The notes under the pieces are model-generated. The model had not been told where the DNA came from. It saw only the letters and a list, made by a program, of their open reading frames with translations, and searched no databases. A program made the position numbers and the translations under genes. From an uncultured Clostridia bacterium (lineage in GTDB: Bacteria > Bacillota > Clostridia > Lachnospirales > CAMVHY01), in assembly GCA_947073045.1 (NCBI GenBank), contig CAMTJU010000009.1, positions 1 through 57,120 of the forward strand: a DNA stretch of 57,120 nt, read 5' to 3'. This document shows positions 46,089 to 55,569 of this stretch, piece by piece. Numbering within the stretch: position 1 is the first letter of the stretch; every line of letters begins with the position of its first letter.

Positions 46089-47693
46089 CTAATCAACCAA
46101 AATATTATGTTTATCCATTAGTGTAATTAATTTATTTCCCATCGGCATTAATTTTATATCAACACGCTTTAATCCTTTCAGCAATATCAAAAATATAAAA
46201 TAGATAACTATTCCAATTAATATTGCAAGAATGAGCGAAAGTGTGTTACTCGATACCAGCATATAAATTAAATTATAGCTAACATAACAACCTATTCCCA
46301 TAACAAATGAAGCAATTAGCGGTTTTATTAATGCTCCCATAAAATCTGGCATAGCTTTCATTTGACGCGCCATAAAATATAAATCAATTACAGAAGCCAC
46401 ACTGTAACATCCTATTGTACTTATGACTGCTCCCAAAACATTTATTTTGGGATTAGAAATCAAAACGTAGTTAAGCGGAATTTTCACGAGTGCACCAAAA
46501 AATGCTGCTATTGCCGGAATTTTTACCTTATCAATTCCCTGAAGAATTCCAGTTGCAATTTGAGCAAGCGCTAAAAATATTATGCTTATCGAACCGACAA
46601 CCAATAAATTTCCGCCATCGGGATACGATGGAAACAGCATAAGTAAAATCTGATGACCCAAGACGCCAATTCCAACTGCTGCTGGTATTGACAAAATCAT
46701 TGTAATGCGCAGTGCTGTATTTATTTTATTTTCTACGGCATTCATATCTTTCAATATAAAAGAAGAAGCGATGTTAGGAACAACAGCAGTTGCAACAGCA
46801 GTCGCGATTGAAACGGGGAGAGTCGTCAAAACAACATATTTTCCTGTGAGCTGTCCATACAAAATATCAGCTTGATGTTCAGTAAAAGCGCCATTAGCAG
46901 TCAGGCATGTCATAACCATTTTCATATCAATTAGATTTGTAATGCTAAAAATAGCTGTTCCAATAATAATCGGCACAGCAGTTTTTATAAGTTCAATTGA
47001 TATAGACTTTGGATTTTCAATAATTTTTGTTTTGTCGCTGTGAAAATCTTTTTTGATATTTGGCCGATGTAAATAATAAATCCATATCATTACGACTAAG
47101 CCGAAAAATGCACCAATTCCAGTTCCAGCTGTACCGCCAGCAGCTCCAAGTTCCACACTTTTTTTTACCAATACATACGCCAATAACACACTGAATACGG
47201 CATTGAAAATTTGCTCAACGACTTGAGAAATTGCAGTTGGCACAGTATTTTTTAATCCCTGGAAATATCCGCGAAATACAGCTGCCACAGCAACAATAAA
47301 AACAGTTGGCGAAAGCGTTACGATTGTATAAAAACTTCGCGGGCTGCTTATAGCATTTGAAAACCAACGCGCACCTATTCCGATTAAGAGTGAAGCAATT
47401 AGTCCAACTACCGACGCAATTATAATTGAGATTCGAAAAACCATGTGAGCATTTTTATATTCATTTTTGGCAATACGTTCGGAAACCATTTTTGATATCG
47501 CAGCCGGCAATCCTGCTGACGACATTATTAAAAAAAATGTATAAAGATAATAACCGGCGCTGTATATACCGTTTCCCTCATCGCCAATTAATTTTGTAAG
47601 CGGCAATCTATATAAAAAACCGATAAAACGAACAAGCAAGCTAGCTATAGCTAATATAGCAGCTTGCTTTACGAATGAATTTTTTTTAATCAT
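46089..47693 (-). CDS. MurJ/SpoVB-type lipid flippase (polysaccharide biosynthesis/MOP family)
   Basis: A 534-residue integral membrane protein with about 14 hydrophobic segments, in the MOP exporter superfamily that flips lipid-linked cell-wall precursors. It begins KQAAILAIASLLVRFIGFLYRLPLTKLIGDEGNG, as SpoVB/YtgP-like proteins do; PVIVGTAIF-like and GILQGIDKVKIPA segments recur. Whether it serves peptidoglycan, spore cortex or another polymer cannot be decided. The ATG at 47693 has GGAGTG at proper distance; a GTG three codons before is less well placed. Confidence 0.85.
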   Translation of the reverse strand: MIKKNSFVKQAAILAIASLLVRFIGFLYRLPLTKLIGDEGNGIYSAGYYLYTFFLIMSSAGLPAAISKMVSERIAKNEYKNAHMVFRISIIIASVVGLIASLLIGIGARWFSNAISSPRSFYTIVTLSPTVFIVAVAAVFRGYFQGLKNTVPTAISQVVEQIFNAVFSVLLAYVLVKKSVELGAAGGTAGTGIGAFFGLVVMIWIYYLHRPNIKKDFHSDKTKIIENPKSISIELIKTAVPIIIGTAIFSITNLIDMKMVMTCLTANGAFTEHQADILYGQLTGKYVVLTTLPVSIATAVATAVVPNIASSFILKDMNAVENKINTALRITMILSIPAAVGIGVLGHQILLMLFPSYPDGGNLLVVGSISIIFLALAQIATGILQGIDKVKIPAIAAFFGALVKIPLNYVLISNPKINVLGAVISTIGCYSVASVIDLYFMARQMKAMPDFMGALIKPLIASFVMGIGCYVSYNLIYMLVSSNTLSLILAILIGIVIYFIFLILLKGLKRVDIKLMPMGNKLITLMDKHNILVD

Positions 47694-47720
47694 TATCGAC
47701 ACTCCGTATAAAAGATAAAA

Positions 47721-49529
47721 TTATTTTTGACGCATGCGAGCTTTTGCATTCAATATTTTTTTTCTGATACGAAAATTTTTAGGTGTAATCTCGATTAATT
47801 CATCATCGTTAATAAAATCGAGAGCCTGCTCTAAACTAAATTCTAAAGCTGGCGTCAAAATTAGAGAATCGTCGGAACCCGATGCTCTCATATTTGTCAA
47901 TTGTTTTTTCTTGCACACATTAACTTCGATATCGCCAAGCCTGTTATTTCTGCCGACAACCATTCCTGTATAAACTTTATCACCGGGCTTGACAAATAAA
48001 TCTCCGCGTTCTTGCGCATTAAACAATCCATATGCAACAGCAGTTCCTGTTTCAAATGCAACCAATGAACCATATGAACGACTTATAATATCGCCTTTAT
48101 ATGGCTGATAGCAATCAAAAATACTATTTAAAATTCCATTGCCGCGCGTATCTTTTATAAATTCATTGCGATAGCCAATTAAACCGCGAGCTGGCACTGA
48201 AAATTTCAATCGTACATAATTTTCACGCAATGCCTCAAACGAAATCATTTCACCTTTACGAATACCAAGCTTTGAAATTACACTGCCTGAAAATTCTTCC
48301 GGAACATCCGCAGTTACAATTTCCATTGGCTCATTCAATTGACCATCAATCTGTTTAAATAAAACTTGCGGCTTAGAAACTTGAAATTCATATCCTTCAC
48401 GGCGCATTGTTTCAATTAAAATTGATAAATGCAATTCGCCACGCCCCGAAACTTTAAAGACATCAGCCGAATCTGTTTCTTCAACCCTCAAACTCACATT
48501 AGTATTTAATTCCTTAAACAATCTGTCACGCAAATGACGACTTGTAACAAATTTTCCTTCCAATCCTGCAAACGGACTATCATTCGCAGAAAAATTAATA
48601 GAAATCGTAGGTTCGGAAATTTTATTAAAGACAATTGGGATTGGATTATTAAGGTCGCAAATTGTATCACCAATTTTTATATCGCCAAGTCCTGAAACTG
48701 CTACAATATCTCCAAATTCTGCACAAGTTGTTTCTTTTTTATCGAGCCCCTCAAATGTATAAAGCTTCGTAATTCTCACATTTCTTGAAGTATCAGGCGA
48801 GTGATAATTTACAATTGCAACTTCGTCATTCACATTCAATGCTCCGCTTTCAATTTTACCTATACCAATTCGGCCAACATATTCATTATAATCCAAAGCA
48901 GAAATTAAAAGTTGCAATGAATCAGAATCTGAAACCGGCGCCGGTATATATTTTAAAATTGCCTCAAACAAATCCGTCATATCATTTTTCATTTCATTTG
49001 CGTATGCAAAACCATTTTTGGCTGAAGCATAAACAATTGGAAAATCTAATTGCTCATCTGAAGCACCAAGTTCTATAAATAATTCCAAAACTTCGTCTAC
49101 AACTTCTTTTGCACGCTCGTCCGGCCTATCTATTTTATTTATGCAAACTATAACAGGCAAATTAAAAGCCAAAGCATTTTGCAAAACAAATTTTGTTTGC
49201 GGCATCGGTCCTTCAAATGCATCAACTAACAAAATTGCGCCATTAACCATTTTTAAAATACGTTCGACTTCTCCACCGAAATCAGCATGTCCAGGCGTAT
49301 CAACAATATTAATTTTAACGTTTTTATAGCTAACAGAAGTATTTTTCGATAAAATCGTAATTCCGCGCTCACGTTCTAAATCCCCAGAATCCATTACTCT
49401 TTCACGAATAACTTGATTATCTCGAAAAGTACCACTTTGTCTCAACAATTGATCAACCAAGGTAGTTTTACCGTGGTCGACATGCGCTATTATTGCTACA
49501 TTTCTTATATCTTCTCTTGTTTTTCTCAC
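47721..49529 (-). CDS. typA: Ribosome-associated GTPase TypA/BipA
   Basis: Translational GTPase that binds the ribosome like EF-G under cold and stress. At 602 residues it is full length. G1 AHVDHGKTTLVDQLL, G2 ERGITILSKN, G3 VDTPGHADFGGE, G4 NKIDRPDER; then the TypA C-terminal EVPEEFSGSV-like (DVPEEFSGSVISKLG) and GRNNRLGDIEVNVCKKKQLTNMR blocks. It is the last host gene before the prophage, on the opposite strand. Confidence 0.95.
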   Translation of the reverse strand: MRKTREDIRNVAIIAHVDHGKTTLVDQLLRQSGTFRDNQVIRERVMDSGDLERERGITILSKNTSVSYKNVKINIVDTPGHADFGGEVERILKMVNGAILLVDAFEGPMPQTKFVLQNALAFNLPVIVCINKIDRPDERAKEVVDEVLELFIELGASDEQLDFPIVYASAKNGFAYANEMKNDMTDLFEAILKYIPAPVSDSDSLQLLISALDYNEYVGRIGIGKIESGALNVNDEVAIVNYHSPDTSRNVRITKLYTFEGLDKKETTCAEFGDIVAVSGLGDIKIGDTICDLNNPIPIVFNKISEPTISINFSANDSPFAGLEGKFVTSRHLRDRLFKELNTNVSLRVEETDSADVFKVSGRGELHLSILIETMRREGYEFQVSKPQVLFKQIDGQLNEPMEIVTADVPEEFSGSVISKLGIRKGEMISFEALRENYVRLKFSVPARGLIGYRNEFIKDTRGNGILNSIFDCYQPYKGDIISRSYGSLVAFETGTAVAYGLFNAQERGDLFVKPGDKVYTGMVVGRNNRLGDIEVNVCKKKQLTNMRASGSDDSLILTPALEFSLEQALDFINDDELIEITPKNFRIRKKILNAKARMRQK

Positions 49530-49613
49530 AATTTTTCCAGCTTTCTTTATAAATTCATGTTTATTATATCTTGTTTTGCTATTTTAGTCAAACAATAAAA
49601 AAGATTGCTTATT

Positions 49614-49713
49614 GCTCAACATATTTACCAGCAGATGTTACGATGCTTGATATGATTGAAGTTGTAATTGTACAATCGATTTTAATCTTGCTTAATACGG
49701 CTGGGAAAATTCC
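49614..49713 (+). pseudogene. Fragment of the phage major capsid gene
   Basis: About 100 bases closely match 52922-53021 inside the capsid gene (for example CTCAACATATTTACC, and the coding sense STYLPADVTML against STYLPTDVTML, then AAGKIP against TAGKIP). It carries several substitutions and lies outside gene order, so it is an old duplication or rearrangement scar at the left prophage boundary. Confidence 0.75.
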
Positions 49714-49727
49714 TAGGCTGAATAAAA

Positions 49728-50333
49728 ATGAAACTTATAAAGACATTTGTATTTATTTTTGCTGACAAAACTCTGTTTGTACGCGATAAAAATGGTGAAA
49801 TTGTTTTGCCAACTGGTAAAAATAAATTGTTCCATAAAATCCGTGGTAATACAGACAACAACAATCTTATAAAAGAATTCAACCCTCAAATCAGACAAAC
49901 AGAACTACAAGCTGGTATTGAGGAAAATTTTAAAATGCTGGAGATGTTCGCAGGATTTTCAAACGGCATTTTGACAGCACCTTCAACCAATTATGCAACG
50001 GCTACAGAAATGAAAAACAGTCTGAAAAAGACTTTTTCTTTTGTAAAAAAATTTAGGGAACGGATTGAAAGAGCAGGGCAGGAATTTTTTAACGCCGTGT
50101 CGGTCATTAGCAATCGAAATAATCTGGTAGTTGAAGGCAACTGGGAACTTAAATGGGATTGGTCATATGATTATATTGAAGAAAGCCGGGAAAAATTCAA
50201 TCAATTGATTCAAATGGAAGCCGCAGGAATTGTTGACAAAGCTGAAGTACGAGCCTGGGGTATGGGTGAAGCATATGAAACAGCGCTTAAAAAAATTGAG
50301 CAAATACAAACGCCACCAATTTTTAATGAGTAG
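49728..50333 (+). pseudogene. Phage portal protein, C-terminal part only
   Basis: 201 residues matching the C-terminal half of SPP1-type (Gp6) portal proteins: a LFVRDKNGEIVLPTGKNKLF-like segment, IKEFNPQIRQTELQAGI, then the stem helices with FNAVSVISNRNN and EGNWELKWDWSYD. Full portals are about 450-500 residues; the N-terminal half is missing, replaced by the capsid scrap. The ATG here is a chance internal codon. It ends with TAG. It cannot build a functional portal. Confidence 0.75.
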
Positions 50334-50350
50334 TGTGAGTAGTGATTGTT

Positions 50351-51520
50351 ATGGATATTAGAAATATTGAGTACGCACAGACAAAGACCCGGCGCCTTTT
50401 TGAATTGTTGAACAAACAAAATAATGATGTGTTGGCAGTAATTTGTGAACGAATTGAAGATTTAGGAGCAAAAGACATAAACCAGTTAAAAAGTGTTTTG
50501 GAATATTCGATAAAAGATTTATCTAAAATTGAAAAAATAATTGCTAATACAAGCGGCAAATCTTTATCGGAAATATCACAGATATTTGAACAAACGGCAA
50601 AAGATAATTTGAATTTTGCTCAAATATTTTACAAGTACCGACAAATGCCACCTCGAAGTGAAACTGATGCCTCAATACGTCAGTTAATTCAAGCAGTATC
50701 AAGTAAGACCCAGCATGAATTTTTGAATATTACTAATTCAACAACAGTTGGGTTTGTAAATTCTGCAGGTCAGTTTAGAAATATTCGTTCTGATTATTTT
50801 TCCCTTATAGATAACGCTATAACAGCAGCAGTAACAGGCAAGGAAGATTATTATACAACAATGCAAAACGTTATAAAGAGCATGTCTGACAGCGGATTGC
50901 GTGCCCGATTTGAGGGCATAAACAAAAACGGAAAACCGTATGTTTACACACGCCGGCTTGATAGTCAAGTAATGATGAATGTACAAGACGGCATACGCCA
51001 GTTAACGACTGAAATACAACGGCAAACAGCCGCAGAATATGGCGCCGACGGGGTTGAAATAAGTGCGCATCCGCTTTGTGCGCCTGACCATTTAGGGGTA
51101 CAAGGAAAACAGTATTCAAATGAAAAATTTGAAGAATTACAAGCCACATTGAAACGTCCGATATCTACTATGAACTGCCGGCATTTTGCATTTCCAATAA
51201 TAATGGGCGTCAATCAAGCGGTTTATTCAAGTCAAGAATTAAAACAAATGGCTCGTGATTCAAACAAATATGTTAAGTATACAGATTTGCGCGGTAAAGA
51301 AAAAGAAATGACGCGTTACAGTGCAACACAAAGACAAAGGCAATTTGAATTAGAAATCAGAAAGGCAAAAGAAAAACAAAAGGCATATAAAACAGCAGGT
51401 GATAAACTCAATGCAAAAAGAATGCAAAAAGAAGCATTACGCTTGAAAAAACAGTATGTAAAATTTAGCAGTGAAGTTAAGTTAAAAATCAACGAAAAAA
51501 GAATAAGAATAGGCACATAA
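50351..51520 (+). CDS. Phage minor capsid protein (Phage_min_cap2 type, SPP1 gp7-like)
   Basis: A 389-residue head-morphogenesis protein placed, as expected, just after the portal. It shows the C-terminal conserved region of this family: ISAHPLCAPDHLGVQGKQYS and TMNCRHFAFPIIMG, followed by SQEL and a Lys/Gln-rich helical tail. Start at ATG 50351; the upstream GTG is possible, and no strong ribosome site is present, consistent with coupling to the portal gene. The gene itself is intact. Confidence 0.82.
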   Translation: MDIRNIEYAQTKTRRLFELLNKQNNDVLAVICERIEDLGAKDINQLKSVLEYSIKDLSKIEKIIANTSGKSLSEISQIFEQTAKDNLNFAQIFYKYRQMPPRSETDASIRQLIQAVSSKTQHEFLNITNSTTVGFVNSAGQFRNIRSDYFSLIDNAITAAVTGKEDYYTTMQNVIKSMSDSGLRARFEGINKNGKPYVYTRRLDSQVMMNVQDGIRQLTTEIQRQTAAEYGADGVEISAHPLCAPDHLGVQGKQYSNEKFEELQATLKRPISTMNCRHFAFPIIMGVNQAVYSSQELKQMARDSNKYVKYTDLRGKEKEMTRYSATQRQRQFELEIRKAKEKQKAYKTAGDKLNAKRMQKEALRLKKQYVKFSSEVKLKINEKRIRIGT

Positions 51521-51525
51521 AAAAA

Positions 51526-51553
51526 GCCACAGCTGTGAACTGTGGTTTTTTTG
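51526..51553 (+). terminator. Terminator between minor capsid and scaffold genes
   Basis: CCACAG/CTGTGG stem with A-run before and T7 after. A second small hairpin (AACTGGAG/CTCCAGTT-like, near 51620) follows in the gap. Confidence 0.75.
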
Positions 51554-51676
51554 TATCTGCTTATATGTGCCTCAATTACTTAAAATTATTGTAACACCTT
51601 TTTTAAATTTATACAACCTTCCCAACTGGAGACAGTCCAGTTTAAAAAAATGTTAGGGAAATAGGAGAGAGTAAAA

Positions 51677-52237
51677 ATGAAAAACATTGAAACATTATTG
51701 AAAGAAATTGGCGTTGATATAGCCGATGAAAAAAAGAAGTCTTTTATAGACAGCTTTAATGCTGAATACAAGACAATTGCGGATTATACCAAGCAAACTG
51801 AAAAAATTTCAAAGTTAAATAAGGAGCTTGATGAAAAAAACAATGCCATAAATGAGTTGAATTCACAAATCAAAGAATTGAGCAATGGCACTGTTAAGTT
51901 GCAAGAGCTTGAAGAAAAAGTCAAAGAATACGAACAAGCAGAAAATAATCGCATAGAGCAAGAAAAAGTTATACAAATCGAAAATGAGCTAAAAGCAAGA
52001 TTCGACAAAGTCACAGCAGATAAAAAATTCAAGCATGAATTTATCAAATCTGGCGTATATGACGTATTTAAAAAAGCTTTAAGCGATGAAAAAAACAAAG
52101 CTAAAGGCGATGGCGAGATATTTTCAGAGCTTGAAAAAGACAATGACTGGTATGAAAATCCACAAAAGCCAGTAAATATTCAGTCGACTGGTTCTTCAAT
52201 GTCACAAACAAAAGCAACATTTCCAAACTTTTTTTAA
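51677..52237 (+). CDS. Phage scaffold protein (GP20 family)
   Basis: A 186-residue scaffold that guides capsid assembly. It opens MKNIETLLKEIGVDIADEKKK and is dominated by a coiled coil from about 35 to 115 (LNKELDEKNNAINELNSQIKEL), then a KAR..DKVTADKKFKHEFIKSGVYD region and a C-terminal tail. It precedes the capsid gene by 41 bases and has AGGAGAG upstream. Confidence 0.87.
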   Translation: MKNIETLLKEIGVDIADEKKKSFIDSFNAEYKTIADYTKQTEKISKLNKELDEKNNAINELNSQIKELSNGTVKLQELEEKVKEYEQAENNRIEQEKVIQIENELKARFDKVTADKKFKHEFIKSGVYDVFKKALSDEKNKAKGDGEIFSELEKDNDWYENPQKPVNIQSTGSSMSQTKATFPNFF

Positions 52238-52278
52238 TTTAAAAATTTTAACTTTTAAAAACTTAAGGAGTGATTTAA

Positions 52279-53142
52279 ATGGCAAGGATAGCAAGTTTGA
52301 ATATTTTAAACACAAGTGAAGGAAAAGATTTTTTAGCTGAGGAATACGGCAAGGTCATTGAAAATGTTCAAAAAACAATGATATCGGAGCAAATGAAAAA
52401 TCGAGACTTGAGCGGCACACCACAAAGTGGTACTGTTGAAGCAAAAAGATTTGTAAATACTTCAAGTCAAACTTACGGCACAGCACGTTCAGGCGGTAAA
52501 GGTGAAGCAATCAAGGCAAATCCTGTTACAATTGCAATCGATACAAACAAAGAATTAATCAATGAGGTTGAAGAAAAAGATACTGTACTTTATGGCGTAG
52601 ATGGGCTTGTACAACGCAAGGCAACACAAAACGCAAATGCAATGAAAAGAGAGCTTGAGCGCGCATTTTTTGCAGAAGCTAAAACAAGCGGCACTAAAGC
52701 TACTTTAACGGCAACAACGGTTCAAGCACAAGTTGAAGAATTGATACAAAAAATTGAGACGCTCAAAAATGATTATATTGACGGTGTTGACAGAGACATG
52801 ATTCACCTTGTACTATCTCCATCAGTTTATGGATAGCTTCGAACTTATCTTGATGACGGCGTTTCAAACATTGAGACAAACATTGAAGGTTTTGGCTCAT
52901 ATCACGGCGTTAAGGTTTACAGCTCAACATATTTACCAACAGACGTTACAATGCTTGCAATGATTGAGGGTGCAATTGCACAACCTGTTTTAACGTCACT
53001 TGATGCGGCTGGAAAAATTCCATTGAGTGACGCATACCACTTCGGATATTTCTTCTATTACGGCACAAAAGCTGTTATGCCTGACGCTATCTTTTATGTT
53101 TCGAATGCTACAGAGCCTGTTACACCATCACAGGGGGCTTAA
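52279..53142 (+). pseudogene. Phage major capsid protein, interrupted by an amber codon
   Basis: A 287-codon frame for a capsid protein, read through except for one TAG at 52834-52836. Upstream: 185 residues with GTPQSGTVEAKRFVNTSSQTYGTARSGGKGEAIKANPV and AFFAEAKTSG. After the TAG the same frame continues LRTYLDDGVSNIETNIEGFGSYHGVKVYSSTYLP.. to residue 287. One base change (AAG or CAG to TAG) explains it. TAG ends other genes in this prophage and host (50331-50333 and 8549-8551), so it is a nonsense mutation and not a recoded codon. AAGGAGTG precedes the ATG. Confidence 0.85.
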
Positions 53143-53144
53143 TA

Positions 53145-53288
53145 ATGAAACTAAATAAAGACGGTTATATTTATGAAACAAATAATACATTCGTAATTGA
53201 GCAAATGAAAAAATATGGAGCGGTTGAAGTTAAAACAACGGTTGAAGTTAATAAAACCATTGATAAAAAAAATAAGTTAAAAAAATAA
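53145..53288 (+). CDS. Small phage protein, 47 residues
   Basis: Starts 2 bases after the capsid stop (AATAATG). Lys-rich: begins MKLNKDGYIYETNNTFVIEQM and ends KKNKLKK. Small genes of this type lie between the capsid and connector genes of SPP1-like phages. Function unknown. Confidence 0.6.
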   Translation: MKLNKDGYIYETNNTFVIEQMKKYGAVEVKTTVEVNKTIDKKNKLKK

Positions 53289-53304
53289 AAAAAGGTGGGT
53301 TATC

Positions 53305-53643
53305 ATGTATCTAACATATAATGAGTACGTACAAAAAGGTGGGACACTTGATGAACCCACCTTTGAAAATTTGGAATACAAAGCTGAAAAATTATTAAAT
53401 GAGTTTTGCATGGAATGGGAAAAACAAAACATCAAAAATTTATCTGATGATGATACGATGTGGAAAACAATCAAGCAGTTTGTATTTGAGGCAGTAAGTG
53501 ACGATAATATAACTTCAATCAAAAATCTTGACCTATCTGTGACACTACAAACGACATCAGATAGCAAGGCAAAATCTGATTTATACGATCTTTTTGTAAT
53601 GAGTTTCCCTCTTGAGTGGGTGAGTGTTGCTCATGAAATTTGA
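53305..53643 (+). CDS. Phage head-tail connector-type protein
   Basis: 112 residues opening MYLTYNEYVQKGGTLDEPTFENLEYKAEKLL, the usual start of head-completion proteins in this phage group. AAGGTGG stands before the ATG. It overlaps the next gene by 11 bases. Confidence 0.75.
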   Translation: MYLTYNEYVQKGGTLDEPTFENLEYKAEKLLNEFCMEWEKQNIKNLSDDDTMWKTIKQFVFEAVSDDNITSIKNLDLSVTLQTTSDSKAKSDLYDLFVMSFPLEWVSVAHEI

Positions 53644-54079
53644 TTTAAATAATTTTTGGGTTGACACAATCACGGTTGTAAACAAACTGCCTGCACGTTT
53701 TACCAATAACAAAAAAAACATGTATTTTAAACACGTTTTACACGATTGCAACTGGCACAATATTTCAGAAATGAGAGTACGCAATTTTGATACTCTCCCT
53801 TCAATCCGTGTTATTGTACAAGTGGCACGCGCGGGCAATTATGTGCCGTATTCAAAATGGGTTCAAGAACCTCACGGGTTAACTTTTTGCGTTGGTGATT
53901 ATGTTTTTTTAGGTGAAATTAGTGAAGAAATTGACTGTAATAACATTGGCGCTATTTCTTTGAAATATCAACCAAATGTAATCAAAATCAAAAACTTTCA
54001 GGATGCCACATTGCCAGAGCAAAACTTTCCCAAAATCAAAAACATAAGCATTGCTCATTATCGTATTGAGGGGGCGTAA
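53633..54079 (+). CDS. Phage head-completion/minor structural protein
   Basis: 148 residues starting MKFDLNNFWVDTITVVNKLPARFTNNK. It has a Cys/Trp-rich middle (HDCNWHNISEMRV) and a beta-rich C-terminus. Its place between connector and minor capsid genes suggests a stopper-like role. The family was not identified. Confidence 0.65.
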   Translation: MKFDLNNFWVDTITVVNKLPARFTNNKKNMYFKHVLHDCNWHNISEMRVRNFDTLPSIRVIVQVARAGNYVPYSKWVQEPHGLTFCVGDYVFLGEISEEIDCNNIGAISLKYQPNVIKIKNFQDATLPEQNFPKIKNISIAHYRIEGA

Positions 54080-54082
54080 AAA

Positions 54083-54502
54083 ATGAGTCAGACAATAACA
54101 TTCGAATGGCACAAATCTAATGCTCAAATGCTAAATGATTTAGGTTTAACACGGCAATTAAATTCATTTATGGCTCAAACCGCCGCGCGTTTGATGAACC
54201 CTTATGTGCCAATGAAAAGCGGACTGTTCGGGCAAAATTATACGATAGATTCAAAGGAAGGCAAAATAATTTACAATTCCCCTTACGCTCATTATCAGTA
54301 TTACGGTGAATTAATGCTTGCGCCAAATGGCAGATCATGGGCTCGACGCGGCGAGAAAAAACATTATGCTGGTAGACCTCTCCAATATTCAAAGCAAATG
54401 CACCCGCTTGCAACTGACCACTGGGACAAAGCGATGATGAATGCAAAAAAAGACGTCTTGATAAAAGAGGTTTCAGATATGCGAAAGAGGTTAGCAAAAT
54501 GA
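54083..54502 (+). CDS. Phage minor capsid/head-tail joining protein (HK97 gp10-like)
   Basis: 139 residues with the joining-protein pattern: TAARLMNPYVPMKSGLFGQNY and IIYNSPYAHYQYYGELM, then WARRGEKKHYAGRPLQYSKQMHPLATDHWDKAMM. It ends with ATGA overlap to the broken frame that follows. Confidence 0.78.
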   Translation: MSQTITFEWHKSNAQMLNDLGLTRQLNSFMAQTAARLMNPYVPMKSGLFGQNYTIDSKEGKIIYNSPYAHYQYYGELMLAPNGRSWARRGEKKHYAGRPLQYSKQMHPLATDHWDKAMMNAKKDVLIKEVSDMRKRLAK

Positions 54503-54633
54503 ACAGACACCAAATTTTATTAAATGACTCTTCATAAAAGTATATTTTTAACGATTGGCAAAGAATAGGTAGTCCATATGTACAACAGTCACAACCCAAC
54601 AACGTACCAAATAATTCTTTATGGGCGTGGTGA
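54499..54633 (+). pseudogene. Broken phage frame at the tail-module gap
   Basis: Reads MNRHQILLNDSS, then TAA at 54535-54537, then in the same frame KYIFNDWQRIGSPYVQQSQP.. to a TGA at 54631. It could be a 44-codon gene with one nonsense codon, or a start and an end of two genes joined by deletion. Tail-tube, tape-measure and baseplate genes that belong here are missing, so a deletion is plausible. Confidence 0.5.
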
Positions 54634-54637
54634 TTGT

Positions 54638-55210
54638 ATGCTAAAAAAGAAAATTAATGGCTCATGGCAAAATATTTCTATGCTCAAAAAACGAGTTAAT
54701 GGGGCGTGGAGTGATTGCTCAACTGTACAAAAAAAATATAATGGCACATGGTCGATTGTGTGGGAAAGAATTTTCCTTGATTGGGTTTTAAGTATAGATA
54801 ATTATTTTAGTTCTTCTTCTGCTAGCTCCAACGCCAACGGGAATATTATTATTCAAGCGGCACGCCCATATTCTTCAGGTGCAAATATTAGTATTTCTAC
54901 TTCTAACAACATTACAATGCAAAATAACGAAACTTTGTATTTAGATTTTTACGCAAGCGGTTCAACCGTGTATTATCAAATTTCTATGAGCTTAACAAGC
55001 GGTTCAACAACTTATGCAAGTTCAAACGACGTTCGATGCTCCGGTGGTCAGGTTTCAATGACGCGTGGGAGCTCAACAGCCACAGGACAATTAAGCATAT
55101 TTTTAAAAGCAGATACAGACGCGCCGTTAAGTTCGAGCATAACACTCAATATTACTAAGATTTATTCAGACTCAAAGGTTTATTATTGGGATACAAAAAC
55201 AATTAAATAA
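54638..55210 (+). CDS. Phage tail-end/receptor-type protein with NG-x-W repeats
   Basis: 190 residues. The first 45 hold three short repeats of the form LKKK.NGSW, LKKRVNGAW, QKKYNGTW, common in phage tail appendages. The rest is Ser/Thr/Asn-rich beta-structure with a cluster of SSASSNANGN, and no transmembrane part. ATG 54638 was chosen over the upstream ATG because GGTGAT lies 6-7 bases ahead. Function in host attachment is inferred from position and composition. Confidence 0.6.
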   Translation: MLKKKINGSWQNISMLKKRVNGAWSDCSTVQKKYNGTWSIVWERIFLDWVLSIDNYFSSSSASSNANGNIIIQAARPYSSGANISISTSNNITMQNNETLYLDFYASGSTVYYQISMSLTSGSTTYASSNDVRCSGGQVSMTRGSSTATGQLSIFLKADTDAPLSSSITLNITKIYSDSKVYYWDTKTIK

Positions 55211-55225
55211 TTAGGAGGTAATAAA

Positions 55226-55564
55226 ATGAGCAATATTAAATTTGCAAATGGAACAATATTAGCAACAAAGTTAATCAACAAAACAAATATTTTTAGTAAA
55301 GGTGCAAACAGGGATGCACTGGAAATTCATTTTGACAATGCAGATAATACCTTTGATGATTTATATCAACTAGCAACGAATCAATCAAATTTAGGCGATT
55401 TAGTCGTTATAGATAACGAAAATGAATACGTATACCCAAGTTTTGAAATTTTTCATTCACTCAAATTTGAAGATGGTGAATTTATTTTGACCATCGCACA
55501 ACTTACAGAGCAAGAAATCAGATACAATGAGCTCTTAAAAAGAATTGAGGCATTGGATGGATAA
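55226..55564 (+). CDS. Phage tail-associated protein, 112 residues
   Basis: AGGAGGT precedes the ATG. The protein is soluble, acidic, and ends in a helix RYNELLKRIEALDG. Similar proteins lie between tail-fibre and holin genes in phages of Clostridia. No domain was recognised. Confidence 0.6.
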   Translation: MSNIKFANGTILATKLINKTNIFSKGANRDALEIHFDNADNTFDDLYQLATNQSNLGDLVVIDNENEYVYPSFEIFHSLKFEDGEFILTIAQLTEQEIRYNELLKRIEALDG

Positions 55565-55569
55565 CATTC

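Noticed and set aside
52834-52836. TAG in the capsid gene as recoded sense codon
   Set aside because: TAG ends the portal fragment and a host gene in this window, and no suppressor tRNA is present here; a nonsense mutation is simpler.
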